Assembly (NCBI RefSeq): GCF_039542385.1
Contig: NZ_BAABIA010000001.1
Coordinates: forward strand, 558,001-622,000
DNA from: Prosthecobacter algae
Lineage (GTDB): Bacteria > Verrucomicrobiota > Verrucomicrobiia > Verrucomicrobiales > Verrucomicrobiaceae
Direction: 5' to 3'
Length of the DNA: 64,000 nucleotides
In this document: one piece after another, positions 24,404 through 33,314 of the stretch
Layout: each line of letters begins with the position of its first letter
Numbering within the stretch: the stretch's first letter is position 1
The notes under the pieces: model-generated
The model's input: only the letters and a program-made list of their open reading frames with translations
Database searches by the model: none
Told to the model about the DNA's origin: nothing
Position numbers and translations under genes: made by a program

Positions 24404-25185
24404 AAACTGGCATCCCCACTCTTCGTTTGCTGACGCTGGCCTTGGTCCCGTTCCTGACGGACTGCGCCACCCCCAAGACTTCAGCGCCCCCTGTGGTGGC
24501 GGGGAGTGAAGCGGTGAAGCCGCTGGATGCCGTGGATGAACTGGACGACTACGGCGCGGCTGCGGAAGTGGCCGATCCGCTGGAAGGGCTCAATCGTGCG
24601 ACCTTCAAGCTCAACGACGGTCTCTACAATTTTGTCTTTAGGCCCGTCTCCAAAGGGTATGAGTTCGTCGCCCCGCAGCCAGTGCGGAAGGGGCTGACCA
24701 ACTTTTTTGACAACGTGAAGTTCCCAGTGCGCTTCGTGAACAGCGGTTTGCAGGGCAAGTTTGTCCGTGCTGGCAAAGAGGTGCAGAAGTTCGGTGTGAA
24801 CACCATCGTGGGTGCGGGCGGTTTGGTGAAAGTGTCCGACAAGATCCCCTCCCTGGTGGCTGTGCCTAGCGAAGATACAGGTCAGACGCTGGCTAAGTGG
24901 GGCCTCGGTCATGGCCCTTACATCGTGCTGCCTGTTTTTGGTCCGAGCACGGCGCGTGAAACGGTGGGCTTTGCCGGTGACTATGTGCTGAATCCAGTCA
25001 ACTGGGGATTCTTCCTGAAGGGAGATGCCCGTGACTGGGTCTGGATCCCTTCGACGGTGAACACGGTGCAGTCCCTGCCTGACCAACTCTACTATTACGA
25101 CGAGGCCTGCAAGAACTCGGTGGATCCCTACCTGTCGGTGCGCAGCATCTATATTCAGAACCGTAACTCGGCGGCGGGCCAGTAG
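24400..25185 (+). CDS. mlaA: MlaA (VacJ)-type outer-membrane lipoprotein
   Basis: A 261-residue lipoprotein with a signal peptide and a lipobox around 'FLTDC' (Cys22). The MlaA core is clear: 'DPLEGLNRATFKLNDGLYNFVFRPVSKGYE'-type start (split here for brevity), 'NFFDNVKFPVRFVNSGLQGK', 'NTIVGAGGLVKVSDK', 'GQTLAKWGLGHGPYIVLPVFGPSTARE' and the final 'DQLYYYDEACKNSVDPYLSVRSIY'. MlaA sits in the outer membrane and removes misplaced phospholipids. In E. coli mlaA is unlinked to mlaFEDCB; here it closes the operon, so the whole pathway except MlaB is together. Confidence 0.94.
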   Translation: MKTGIPTLRLLTLALVPFLTDCATPKTSAPPVVAGSEAVKPLDAVDELDDYGAAAEVADPLEGLNRATFKLNDGLYNFVFRPVSKGYEFVAPQPVRKGLTNFFDNVKFPVRFVNSGLQGKFVRAGKEVQKFGVNTIVGAGGLVKVSDKIPSLVAVPSEDTGQTLAKWGLGHGPYIVLPVFGPSTARETVGFAGDYVLNPVNWGFFLKGDARDWVWIPSTVNTVQSLPDQLYYYDEACKNSVDPYLSVRSIYIQNRNSAAGQ

Positions 25186-25278
25186 GGCTACTTCAGGGAT
25201 GATTTGTCGCATGCTTGGTTAGACTTCCGGCAAGCTAAGCTGTGCGGGGAACCGTCCGGCAAGGTGGGCGCGGTAATC

Positions 25279-25312
25279 TTCATCCTGCGTCGTGGATGAA
25301 ACGGGTTTCTTT
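25279..25312 (+). terminator. Weak hairpin after mlaA
   Basis: Arms TTCATCC (25279-25285) and GGATGAA (25294-25300) enclose an 8-base loop and are followed by ACGGGTTTCTTT. The stem is short and the T-tract interrupted, so termination is only possible, not certain. The rest of the 230-base gap before the surface-protein gene shows no clear promoter. Confidence 0.35.
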
Positions 25313-25416
25313 AGCGAAGCCTCAGAGTATCCTTTGTTATGGCATGGGGATGATGCCGAAATGCAAAAGAGGCGATGAAATTCCGGGCGGGGTGTGTACT
25401 GATACCTCCCCCGATT

Positions 25417-28400
25417 ATGATTCCCCCCAATCATCTTTTTCCTGAGTTCCGCCTGCTTAAACCGATCCTCGTGGGTCTTGCGCTGCTGCTTTCGATGGTG
25501 CGCGTGCAGTCGGCGGAGGTGACCTGGAATGGTGGCGGGGCCGACAACAACTGGGGAACGGCGCTGAACTGGGGCGGGGCGGTGCCGCTGGCGGGTGACT
25601 CGCTGGCTTTTGGCGGCAGCCTGCGGCTGGGCGCAGTGAACAACCTGGCGGCAGACATCAGCTTTGCAGGCATCACCTTCAACAGCGGCGCGGGGGCGTT
25701 CACGCTGTCGGGCAGCCGGATCACGCTGGGCGGGGATGTCATCAACAACTCTGCGGCCACGCAAACGCTCAGCTTACCGCTGCTGCTGGATGCGACGCGC
25801 AGCTTCAATGCGGCTGCGGGAACGCTGACGGTGAGCGGTGCCATCAGCGGCAACGGCGGCCTGAACAAGACGGGGGCGGGCACGTTGAACCTCAGCGGCA
25901 CGGTGGCGAATGCCTACACGGGGCTGACGACGGTGAGTGCGGGGATCCTGAACCTGGACAAGACGGCGGGCGTGAATGCGGTGGCAGGAAATCTGGAAAT
26001 CACGGCTGGAGGACGGGTGACCTTTGCGCGGTCTAACCAACTGGCTGACACGGCTTTGGTGACCATGAGCGGGGCGGGCAGTGTGTTTAATGGCACGGCT
26101 GTGAATACGGGCATGCCGAATTCCTTTTCTGAAACCATCGCCGGGCTGGCGATCACAGGCGGTGCCTTCAATCCCGGGGGCGGATCCATCTGGACGATCA
26201 CCGGCGCGGGCAGTTTCACCGGCGGTGCGGACAACACCATCTTTGTGGGCAACAGCGGTGCGCGGCTGAGCTTTGACAGTCTGAGCCTCACGGCCATGAC
26301 GGCCACGGCAGGTGCTGTGGTGGGGACGAACAATAGCTTCACCCTTTATGGGAACTCGGGTACGCAGAGTTCCATCACGGTGGGCAGCGGCGGGCTGACG
26401 CTGGACGGCTCTCGCCTCAATATGCGGCGCGGGGGAGCAGGTGCGACCGGGAGCAAGGTGGTGCTGAATGGTGGCGTGACGACGGTGGGCACGGCGGCTT
26501 CATTCATCACGGAAGACACGGCGGGCGGCACGACCGGGGTGGTGCGCCTGGAACTCAGTGGCACGGCGGCTGTGGTGGAGCGCGAGTTTAACATCGGGGC
26601 AGGCGGGGCCAACCTAACCATCAATGTGGAAGTGACCAACGGGGCCTCCACCCAGGCGGGGCTGACCAAGACGGGCAATGGCAACCTGAGCTTCACGGGT
26701 GGCTATGCCAACAGCTACACCGGGACCACACGGATCAATGGCGGCATGCTGACGCTGAACAAAACGCCGGGGGTGAATGCCGTGGCGGCAGACATCGAGG
26801 TGAATGCGGGAGGAACGCTGACGATGAGCGCGAATGACCAGATCGCCGATACGGCGGGCATCATCGTGAACACGGGCGGGACCATCGCGGCCTGGAGCCG
26901 GAATGAGACGATCGCCTTTTACACGCAGAATGGTGGCGGGGTGACGGCGAGCGGCAACACGGGGCAGGTGGTCATCACGGGAGCGATGCGGCTGCTGGGG
27001 GGCAATCTTTTCACCATCAACAGCAATGCTGTGCCCGCACATTTTCAGATGGGCAGCCTGGAACTCAGCGGGGCGGATCTGCTGGTGGGCGGCAACAACG
27101 GGGTGGGGCTGGGACGCACGGCGGTGACGGTGGGCAGTGGTGGCCTGAGCCTGAAGAATGGCCGTACCCTGACGCTGTATCGCGGCACGGCGGGTACGGT
27201 TTTGAACCTGAATGGCGACTTCACCGGGGCGGGCAGCAACTCCATCATTGCCAACATTCCGGGCCCTGTGGAGCCGGAGCTGAACTTGGGAGCGGAGACG
27301 CGTACTTTCACGATTGAGACAGGAGGCAACACGACGATCAGCGTGGCCATCGTGGGCAATGGCGGGCTGACCAAGGCCGGGCCGGGCACTCTGACCTTCA
27401 CGGGCAATCTGGCCAACACCTATGCGGGTGTGACGACGGTGAACGGCGGCGTTTTGAACCTGAACCAGACGGTGGGCACGGATGCGATCACTAATGGACT
27501 GGACATCCGGACGGGCGGGACGCTGACCCTGACCGCGAATGAGCAGATCGCCAACAGCTCCGGCATCACGATGAATGGAGGGCTGCTGTCGCCTCTGACC
27601 ACGACGGAGACACTGGCCTACTACACGCAGAACTCTGGCGGGCTGAACAACAGTGGTAATGTGGGGCACCTGATTGTGACCGGGACCATGACGCTGGATG
27701 GTGGCAACATCATGACCCTGAACAGCAGCGGAGCGACTCCGCCTAACTGGCAGTTTAACCGGGCGGTGCTGCGTGGCGCGGACATCCTGGTGGGGGCCAA
27801 CAATGGCACGGGCAATCCCCGCACCCGGCTGACGGTGGGCGCTGGCGGGCTGTTGCTTCAGGGCCGGACGATCACGCTGAATCTGGGCAATGCGGGCTCG
27901 GAAATGTTCCTGGATGGGGATGTCAGCGCCAGCGGCACGAGTGCCATTACGGCGGGCTCTAGTGGGGCTGTGGAACCCTTGCTGCATCTGGGCACGGGGA
28001 CGCGCGTGTTTGACATCACCGGCGGTACCACCACGCTGGGGCTGGAGGTGACCGATGCGGCGGCGCTGCAGAAAATGGGCAGCGGTACCCTGGTGCTGAC
28101 GAGCGGCAACAGCTACAGCGGCGGCACCACGGTGAGTGCTGGCAATCTGCGCCTGACCAATGCCAGCGGCAGTGCCACGGGCACGGGGGCGCTGACGGTG
28201 AACAGCGGTGCGACGCTGAGCGGCACGGGCCGCGCGGCACCAGCCAGTGGGCAGGGGATATCCATCAATGGTATCGTCTCGGTGGGAAATCCAAGTCCCG
28301 TCTCTGGGCAGACGCTGACGCTGAGCACCAGCGGCCTGGGCACGGTGGAAATCGGTGGCCGGGTGGTGATTGATCTCTTTTCAGGCCAGGGCAGCGGCGG

Positions 28401-28788
28401 CGTGAACAATGCGGCGAGTGCGGACCGTCTCATCCTGGCCAGCGAGGCCGGTGTGATCTTGGGGGGTGGCTCCGTGCTGAATGTGGTCACCAGCATTCCG
28501 GTGGATGCGGGGAACTCGGCAGGCTGGGCGCTAGGCACGACCTGGCAGATCATTGACTGGAGCGGACTGACGGGTGGCCTAACCGGAAGTTTTGGAAACC
28601 TGAGTGGCCCCTCTCCTTCGAACTATCTGAATTTGCCGGACCTAAGCGCCATGGGCTTTGCCTGGGATGTGTCAGGTCTTTACACGCAAGGCACGATCAA
28701 GGTGGCGCTGATCCCGGAGCCTGGGCGCGTGCTGCTGCTGGTGCTAGGTCTGGGCGCGGTGGTGCTGCGCCGACGCAGGGGCGTGTGA
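25417..28788 (+). CDS. Autotransporter-strand-repeat PEP-CTERM surface protein
   Basis: A 1,123-residue exported protein with a signal peptide ('ILVGLALLLSMVRVQSA'). The body is Gly/Thr/Asn-rich beta-helix built from autotransporter-associated strand repeats of the type 'GGLTKTGxGTLxxTG...YxGxTTVxxGxLxL'. Large repeat units begin near 25856, 26655, 27361 and 28063, about 700-800 bases apart. The C-terminus has a PEP-CTERM sorting signal: 'IPEPG', a hydrophobic stretch and 'RRRRG'. Such proteins are processed by an exosortase and displayed or released with exopolysaccharide. No outer-membrane barrel is present despite the 'autotransporter' repeat name. ATG at 25417 is favoured; one 42 bases upstream is possible. 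It stands alone between the mla operon and tandem hairpin repeats. Confidence 0.85.
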   Translation: MIPPNHLFPEFRLLKPILVGLALLLSMVRVQSAEVTWNGGGADNNWGTALNWGGAVPLAGDSLAFGGSLRLGAVNNLAADISFAGITFNSGAGAFTLSGSRITLGGDVINNSAATQTLSLPLLLDATRSFNAAAGTLTVSGAISGNGGLNKTGAGTLNLSGTVANAYTGLTTVSAGILNLDKTAGVNAVAGNLEITAGGRVTFARSNQLADTALVTMSGAGSVFNGTAVNTGMPNSFSETIAGLAITGGAFNPGGGSIWTITGAGSFTGGADNTIFVGNSGARLSFDSLSLTAMTATAGAVVGTNNSFTLYGNSGTQSSITVGSGGLTLDGSRLNMRRGGAGATGSKVVLNGGVTTVGTAASFITEDTAGGTTGVVRLELSGTAAVVEREFNIGAGGANLTINVEVTNGASTQAGLTKTGNGNLSFTGGYANSYTGTTRINGGMLTLNKTPGVNAVAADIEVNAGGTLTMSANDQIADTAGIIVNTGGTIAAWSRNETIAFYTQNGGGVTASGNTGQVVITGAMRLLGGNLFTINSNAVPAHFQMGSLELSGADLLVGGNNGVGLGRTAVTVGSGGLSLKNGRTLTLYRGTAGTVLNLNGDFTGAGSNSIIANIPGPVEPELNLGAETRTFTIETGGNTTISVAIVGNGGLTKAGPGTLTFTGNLANTYAGVTTVNGGVLNLNQTVGTDAITNGLDIRTGGTLTLTANEQIANSSGITMNGGLLSPLTTTETLAYYTQNSGGLNNSGNVGHLIVTGTMTLDGGNIMTLNSSGATPPNWQFNRAVLRGADILVGANNGTGNPRTRLTVGAGGLLLQGRTITLNLGNAGSEMFLDGDVSASGTSAITAGSSGAVEPLLHLGTGTRVFDITGGTTTLGLEVTDAAALQKMGSGTLVLTSGNSYSGGTTVSAGNLRLTNASGSATGTGALTVNSGATLSGTGRAAPASGQGISINGIVSVGNPSPVSGQTLTLSTSGLGTVEIGGRVVIDLFSGQGSGGVNNAASADRLILASEAGVILGGGSVLNVVTSIPVDAGNSAGWALGTTWQIIDWSGLTGGLTGSFGNLSGPSPSNYLNLPDLSAMGFAWDVSGLYTQGTIKVALIPEPGRVLLLVLGLGAVVLRRRRGV

Positions 28789-28861
28789 GGTGGATGTGTT
28801 TTTGGTTAGGGGAGCTTTCGTGGGTGCTGGGGCTTGGGGGAGTTCCGTGAGGGATCTTGGC

Positions 28862-29023
28862 GGCTGCGCCGCTGAATAATGGGGCGGAGAAGAGTCTCCG
28901 CGCTCCTCTCGGGGTGGCTGCGCCGCTGAGTAATGGGGCGGAGAAGAGTCTCCGCGCTCCTCTCGTGGTGGCTGCGCCGCTGAGTCATGAGGCGGAGAGG
29001 AGTCTCCGCGCTGCTCTCTTGGG
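28862..29023. repeat. Three tandem 54-bp repeats, each with a hairpin
   Basis: Units start at 28862, 28916 and 28970 with the shared GGCTGCGCCGCTGA start. The first two differ at only a few bases; the third is more diverged. Each unit contains GCGGAGA-AGAG(or GGAG)-TCTCCGC, a 7-bp stem with a 4-base loop. The block lies between two convergent genes and ends two bases before the stop of the leftward one. REP-like palindromic elements in intergenic ends are the closest known class; a role in transcript ends is inferred. Confidence 0.85.
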
Positions 29024-29024
29024 G

Positions 29025-31409
29025 TTACTTCTTGGGGGCGGGGCGGGTGGGGAGACCGTTTTTGATCCAGGTGGCGGGAGGTGTGAGGGGGGCGGCCAGG
29101 AAGGCTTCACGCTCTGGATCGGCCAGGGGGGCGACGGGAGAGAGGAAGGTGCGTGTCTGGTGTGCGAGGCACACTCTCACGAGGTCCTGTTTTAAGTCTC
29201 CACGCTGCACCGGGATGGCGCTGATGATGTGATCATAAGTGCCCACTTGCAACGAACGCAGGGCTGGAGCGGGCTTCTCCTCGGTGGCGGCTTCCAGGCC
29301 TAACCAGCGAGTGTTGGCATTGCAGCTTTCGGCCAGCGGCAGCAGGACGCAGGTGCCTGCGGGAAGGGGCTGAGCAGGGCTCGGTTCAGGGATGGATGTG
29401 GTACGGTCCAGGCGGAGGTACGTGCCGGGAGGAATGGTGGAAGGCAGGGGTTCGCGCAGCACTCGGAAGGCCCATTCCCAACTCGGGACCCGGAAGATTT
29501 CCTGAGTCATCTGTGCCCAAGGCAGGCTGGCAAAGCCTGAGTCTGCCGCGACCCAAAGCTGGGTGGCCTGCGGGCTGGTCTGGGCGATGGCTTGGGTGAG
29601 GGTTTCCAAAAACGGTGCCCAATCCAGCTCCGCGCCTGGGGTGGCGGACATGGGTTTCAGTCGGTCATGATGAATGACGCGACCCGCAGGGCCCTGCACG
29701 ATGAGGCTGTAACGTCCCTGGGCGGCCTCGCCACGCATGACCAGGCTGATCCAGGCGGTGGGGGCCAGTTCTGGACGTTCGCGAAGCTCTGCGGCGACGG
29801 ACCAAAGTTCGACCTGGCGCTGATGTTCAAGCTGCTGCATCTGCCGGGGATCTGCCACCAGGGCCTGCACCAGTGGGGAGGGCTGGCTGCGGCTGTGCAG
29901 GTGGCGCAGGGCGAGGGTCTGCAGTTCGTCGGGAAGCACACGCAGGAGGGTGACCTCGCGGTCATGCAGCGTCTCATGCAGGAGAAAGAGATCCTCGGCA
30001 TCTTGGATGGCTTCGGGCTCCAGTCGTGACCACGCGGTGCGCAGGGACTTCGTCCAATCCTGCCAGATTTCCTGATCGCGAAGAAAGGGCATGCGGCGCT
30101 GGTTCTGGCGCAGCGTTTTGGCATAACCAAGGATGCGTTCAGGGGAGGGCGGCAGGTGGGGCAGCAGGCGACCGAGGGTGATGAGGCGGTGGTGGCGTGC
30201 GGCGAGGGTGGCGGCGGACTGCAGGAGCTCGTGCTGCTTTTTCAGGGCGTAAGCCTGGGCCTTGCGGGCGACCCAGCTCAGGGCGGCGAGGGGGTGATGT
30301 AGCACGATGCCTGCGCGGCGCAGGACCTCCCAGTCCGGGTCATTCTGCACTTCACTGGTTAGGTATGGGTGCGCGGCGTCCTGGGGATCAAGATACTGGC
30401 GGGCGGCGGCCTGGCCATTTTCCGTGGTGGGGAGATCGCCAGGGAAGGGGAGATCCTCAAGGGGGATCTGGAGGGCGGGGTGGCCGCAGAGACCCATTTC
30501 GGAAAGGTGCCAGGCGGCCACGCGGCAGCGCTGCAAAAAGGAGTCTGGAGCCTGGGGCGGCAAAAGGTGGAGGACCAGGGCGGCGAGCCGGGCTGCCTGA
30601 TCCGCATCGCCTGCCAGACGGGCGGTGGAGGCGGCGGCGAGCAGGGTTTCCAACTCGGCTCCGCGCACAGCTCCCTGGGCGGGGCGGGCATCGCGATGCA
30701 GCATCCAGGCGGTGATATGCCAGGGGGCGAGATCCGCAGCAGGGGTGGCTTTGGATTCAAGCTGCTGGAGGATCTGCCGATGGAGTGTGCTGGCGAGCCG
30801 ACGGGTGATTTGAGATGAAGCAACGGGCCAGGGGAGTTCGCTGTCCCAGAAGCCGAGGTCCGTTTTGCGGCCCGGTTTCCAGCCTGGCGTGGCGGTTTGC
30901 AGCAGGGCCTGAAGTTCAGTCCATGTGGCGGTGCCCAAAAGACTGCGGGCCTGCCACAGCACGAGGGCGGAGGACAGGGGGGCTTTGGTCAGCGGCAGCA
31001 GCGGTGGGCGGTCCTGGCTCAGCCGTTGGCGGAGGGTTTGCAGCAGGCTGTCCTTTTTGGCCGGGGAAAGGGCGGGGAGTTCCAGCACCTCAGGCAGCAG
31101 GGCGAGGACGGCCCAGAGGATGGCGGACTCGGGCGACTTCAGGGCGCGGAGGGCCAGTTCGGTCGGGTCCTGCCGACGCTGGGGAGGAGAGTCAGCGCCA
31201 TGGAGCTCCCGCCAGAGGGCGTAGTCGGGCCGTTGGGCGTGCTGGGCATCCTGCTTCTGCCAGTAGTCGCGCAAGGCACCACGGCTGGGCTTGCCCGTCT
31301 GGGCAGAGCGCCAGGCTTCGAACTCCCGGATCACCGTGCCGAGGGGGACGATGGGGGCAGGTTTGCGGGCGGCTGGCTGAGGGGGGCGTGGTCGGCGCGG
31401 GGCTGGCAT
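29025..31409 (-). CDS. Large protein of unknown function (possible degenerate CHAT-like C-terminal region)
   Basis: A 794-residue protein starting at 'MPAPRRPRPPQPAARKP'. After a Pro/Arg-rich N-terminus comes a long helical region (about 60-560) rich in Ala, Leu and Gln with no clear repeat register, like TPR-type solenoids. Around residues 570-640, 'GRYSLIVQGPAGRVIHHD' and 'LWVAADSGFASLPWAQM' are reminiscent of CHAT caspase-like domains ('l.ivpdg.l..lPw'). However, the expected catalytic His and Cys are not obvious, so this is only a hint. 'YDHIISAIPVQRGDLKQDLVR' follows. No signal peptide or membrane segment. It is divergent from the MscS gene. The upstream in-frame extension (124 codons) has poor content and overlaps the MscS gene, so it is rejected. 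Confidence 0.6.
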   Translation of the reverse strand: MPAPRRPRPPQPAARKPAPIVPLGTVIREFEAWRSAQTGKPSRGALRDYWQKQDAQHAQRPDYALWRELHGADSPPQRRQDPTELALRALKSPESAILWAVLALLPEVLELPALSPAKKDSLLQTLRQRLSQDRPPLLPLTKAPLSSALVLWQARSLLGTATWTELQALLQTATPGWKPGRKTDLGFWDSELPWPVASSQITRRLASTLHRQILQQLESKATPAADLAPWHITAWMLHRDARPAQGAVRGAELETLLAAASTARLAGDADQAARLAALVLHLLPPQAPDSFLQRCRVAAWHLSEMGLCGHPALQIPLEDLPFPGDLPTTENGQAAARQYLDPQDAAHPYLTSEVQNDPDWEVLRRAGIVLHHPLAALSWVARKAQAYALKKQHELLQSAATLAARHHRLITLGRLLPHLPPSPERILGYAKTLRQNQRRMPFLRDQEIWQDWTKSLRTAWSRLEPEAIQDAEDLFLLHETLHDREVTLLRVLPDELQTLALRHLHSRSQPSPLVQALVADPRQMQQLEHQRQVELWSVAAELRERPELAPTAWISLVMRGEAAQGRYSLIVQGPAGRVIHHDRLKPMSATPGAELDWAPFLETLTQAIAQTSPQATQLWVAADSGFASLPWAQMTQEIFRVPSWEWAFRVLREPLPSTIPPGTYLRLDRTTSIPEPSPAQPLPAGTCVLLPLAESCNANTRWLGLEAATEEKPAPALRSLQVGTYDHIISAIPVQRGDLKQDLVRVCLAHQTRTFLSPVAPLADPEREAFLAAPLTPPATWIKNGLPTRPAPKK

Positions 31410-31503
31410 GAACTGGGGAGTGTAGCGATGGCGGGCGAGAGAGCAATGGCGCAGCGGGGGAGACGCTGACTTGCAATGCGGGGGCTCCCACGTGTAATAC
31501 GGC

Positions 31504-33246
31504 ATGGGTTTGTCATGGATCATTCGTAAGGGCCTGCTGCTGCTGGCCATCGCTGCGGCACTGCCTGCGCAGACGCCGGAGGCGAAAGAGGGCAAGGATG
31601 TGAAGGAGGCGAAAGTGGAGCCAGCCAAAGTGGTGCCACCTGCGCCTGTGGAGGAGCCTGCGCCGGACAAAAGGCAGACGCTGAGCTCCCTACTGACGAC
31701 CCGTGACGGCCTGCGCAAGTCCCTGGAAGAGCAGCGGCAAAAGCTGCGCAACGAGACGGCAGAGACGGCGAAGAAGGACATCCAGGCCGAGATCGAACGG
31801 CTGGAGAAACGCCGCCAGGAGGTGGAGCGTGACTTTGCGGTGATGGTGACGGGCCTGCAGTCGCTGGAAAACTACAGCACCAGTCCGGAGGTGCAGGCCC
31901 CGCTGAAGTTGCAGGATGAACTGGGCCAATTCCTGACGCCCATCTTCAGCGATCTGCGGGAGCTGACGCGGAAACCGCGCGAGGTGCGGGCCCTACAGGA
32001 TGAACTGGCCCGTCTGGAGCTGCAGAAAGGCCAGGCCAAACGGGCGATGGAGGAGGTGGATAAACTGCTGGCTGAGCTGAAGGCGAGCAAAGCCCCGGAC
32101 GCAGGGCTGCGCACGGAACTGAATGACACACGCAAACGCTGGCAGACGCGGCTGGGGGAAACGGAAAGCCGCGTGGCGGTGGTGCAGCACCAGCTTCAGG
32201 AACTGAATGTCTCGGGCGCGAATTTTTGGTCGGAATTGGGCAAGCAGGTGCAGCGGTTTGTCTTCACGCGGGGGACGAACATTGCACTGGCCCTGCTGGC
32301 CTTTCTAGTGGTTCTCTTTGGCCTGCGGGCGGCCTACTATTATGCCCTGAAGCTGGTGCCGGTGAAGAAGTACCAGCGGCTGAGTTTCTCCGCCCGGCTG
32401 CTGGATGTGGTGCATGAAGGGGGCAGCCTGCTGCTGGCCATCGTCTCCGCCCTGCTGGTGCTGTATGCCCGGGGGGACTGGCTGCTGGGCGGGCTGGCTT
32501 TGTTAGCCGTGGGTGGTTTGCTGATGACGGCGAAGTCGGGAATCGGCAAGCACCTGGAGGAGTTGCAATTTTTGTTAAACCTGGGCTCGGTGCGCGAGGG
32601 AGAGCGCGTGTACATTCGCGGTGTGCCGTGGCGCGTTGGGGCCATCCACATGTTTACGCAGCTCACGAATGTGGCCATCGGCGGGCCGGGGCTGCGGCTG
32701 CCTTTGGCGGAGCTTTCGAAGATGGTTTCGCGCCCGAGCTCGCTGGATGAGCCGTGGTTCCCGTGCAGCAAGCGGTCGTGGATTTTGCTGAACGGGGCTA
32801 CGCTGGCGCAGGTGACGGACATCACGCCGGACCAGGTGGAGCTGCGCTATGGCGGGGGGCTGAAGCGCTGCCTGCCGATCAGTGACTTTGTGAAGATGGA
32901 TGTGGCCTGTCTGGCGGGCGGTTTTGCGCGCTCCATCACGGTGGGGTTTGACTATCGGCATCAGCCGCAGGCGCTGACGGAGATGCCTGAAATCCTGAAG
33001 TCGGCAGTGAAGGCGGCCTTGCTGGAGACGATGCGGGAGGAGGAACTGACGGATGTGGTGGTGGACTTTCAGGAGGCGGCGGCTTCGTCGCTGAATTTTC
33101 TGGTGGTCGCTGTGCTGGCGGGTTCCCAGGCGCCTAACTATCTTTCCATTCCACGGATCATGCAGCGGGCGGTGCTGGCCACGGCGAGCAGGAATGGCTG
33201 GGAGATCCCCTTTCCGCAAATGGTGGTGCGGCAGGCGGGCGTTTGA
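31504..33246 (+). CDS. MscS-family mechanosensitive channel with long periplasmic coiled coil
   Basis: A 580-residue protein. A signal peptide (about 1-23) is followed by a Lys/Glu/Pro-rich stretch and a long periplasmic coiled coil (about 55-235: 'LRKSLEEQRQKLRNETAETAKK'-type heptads), as in MscK/MscM-type channels. Transmembrane segments lie near 255-280 and 300-345. The MscS beta domain follows ('REGERVYIRGVPWRVGAIHMFTQLTNVAIGG') and then the C-terminal alpha/beta vestibule ('SITVGFDYRHQPQALTEMPEILKSAV'). Channels of this family open on membrane tension during osmotic downshock. The usual Gly/Ala-patterned pore helix is recognisable only loosely ('LLTAKSGIGKHLEELQFLLN'-like). Confidence 0.8.
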   Translation: MGLSWIIRKGLLLLAIAAALPAQTPEAKEGKDVKEAKVEPAKVVPPAPVEEPAPDKRQTLSSLLTTRDGLRKSLEEQRQKLRNETAETAKKDIQAEIERLEKRRQEVERDFAVMVTGLQSLENYSTSPEVQAPLKLQDELGQFLTPIFSDLRELTRKPREVRALQDELARLELQKGQAKRAMEEVDKLLAELKASKAPDAGLRTELNDTRKRWQTRLGETESRVAVVQHQLQELNVSGANFWSELGKQVQRFVFTRGTNIALALLAFLVVLFGLRAAYYYALKLVPVKKYQRLSFSARLLDVVHEGGSLLLAIVSALLVLYARGDWLLGGLALLAVGGLLMTAKSGIGKHLEELQFLLNLGSVREGERVYIRGVPWRVGAIHMFTQLTNVAIGGPGLRLPLAELSKMVSRPSSLDEPWFPCSKRSWILLNGATLAQVTDITPDQVELRYGGGLKRCLPISDFVKMDVACLAGGFARSITVGFDYRHQPQALTEMPEILKSAVKAALLETMREEELTDVVVDFQEAAASSLNFLVVAVLAGSQAPNYLSIPRIMQRAVLATASRNGWEIPFPQMVVRQAGV

Positions 33247-33263
33247 TCTACTGAAGTGCCCAC

Positions 33264-33295
33264 AAAAAAGGCCAGCCACTGGTGGGTGGCTGGCC
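33264..33295 (-). terminator. Rho-independent terminator of the cyclophilin gene
   Basis: A perfect 10-bp stem GGCCAGCCAC (33270-33279) / GTGGCTGGCC (33286-33295). On the minus strand it is followed by TTTTTT (33269-33264). It serves the leftward cyclophilin gene and may also stop the converging MscS transcript. Confidence 0.85.
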
Positions 33296-33314
33296 TGGAA
33301 AGGGACGGCGAAGA

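Noticed and set aside
25375..25417. An earlier start for the PEP-CTERM protein
   Set aside because: The added 14 residues would spoil the basic N-region of the signal peptide; kept only as an alternative.
26614..27987. A 457-codon minus-strand frame
   Set aside because: Mirror of the repetitive PEP-CTERM gene; its Arg/His/Gln-rich product reflects the complement of Gly/Thr/Asn codons.
28862..29023. CRISPR array
   Set aside because: The repeats are contiguous 54-bp units without unique spacers, and no cas genes are near.
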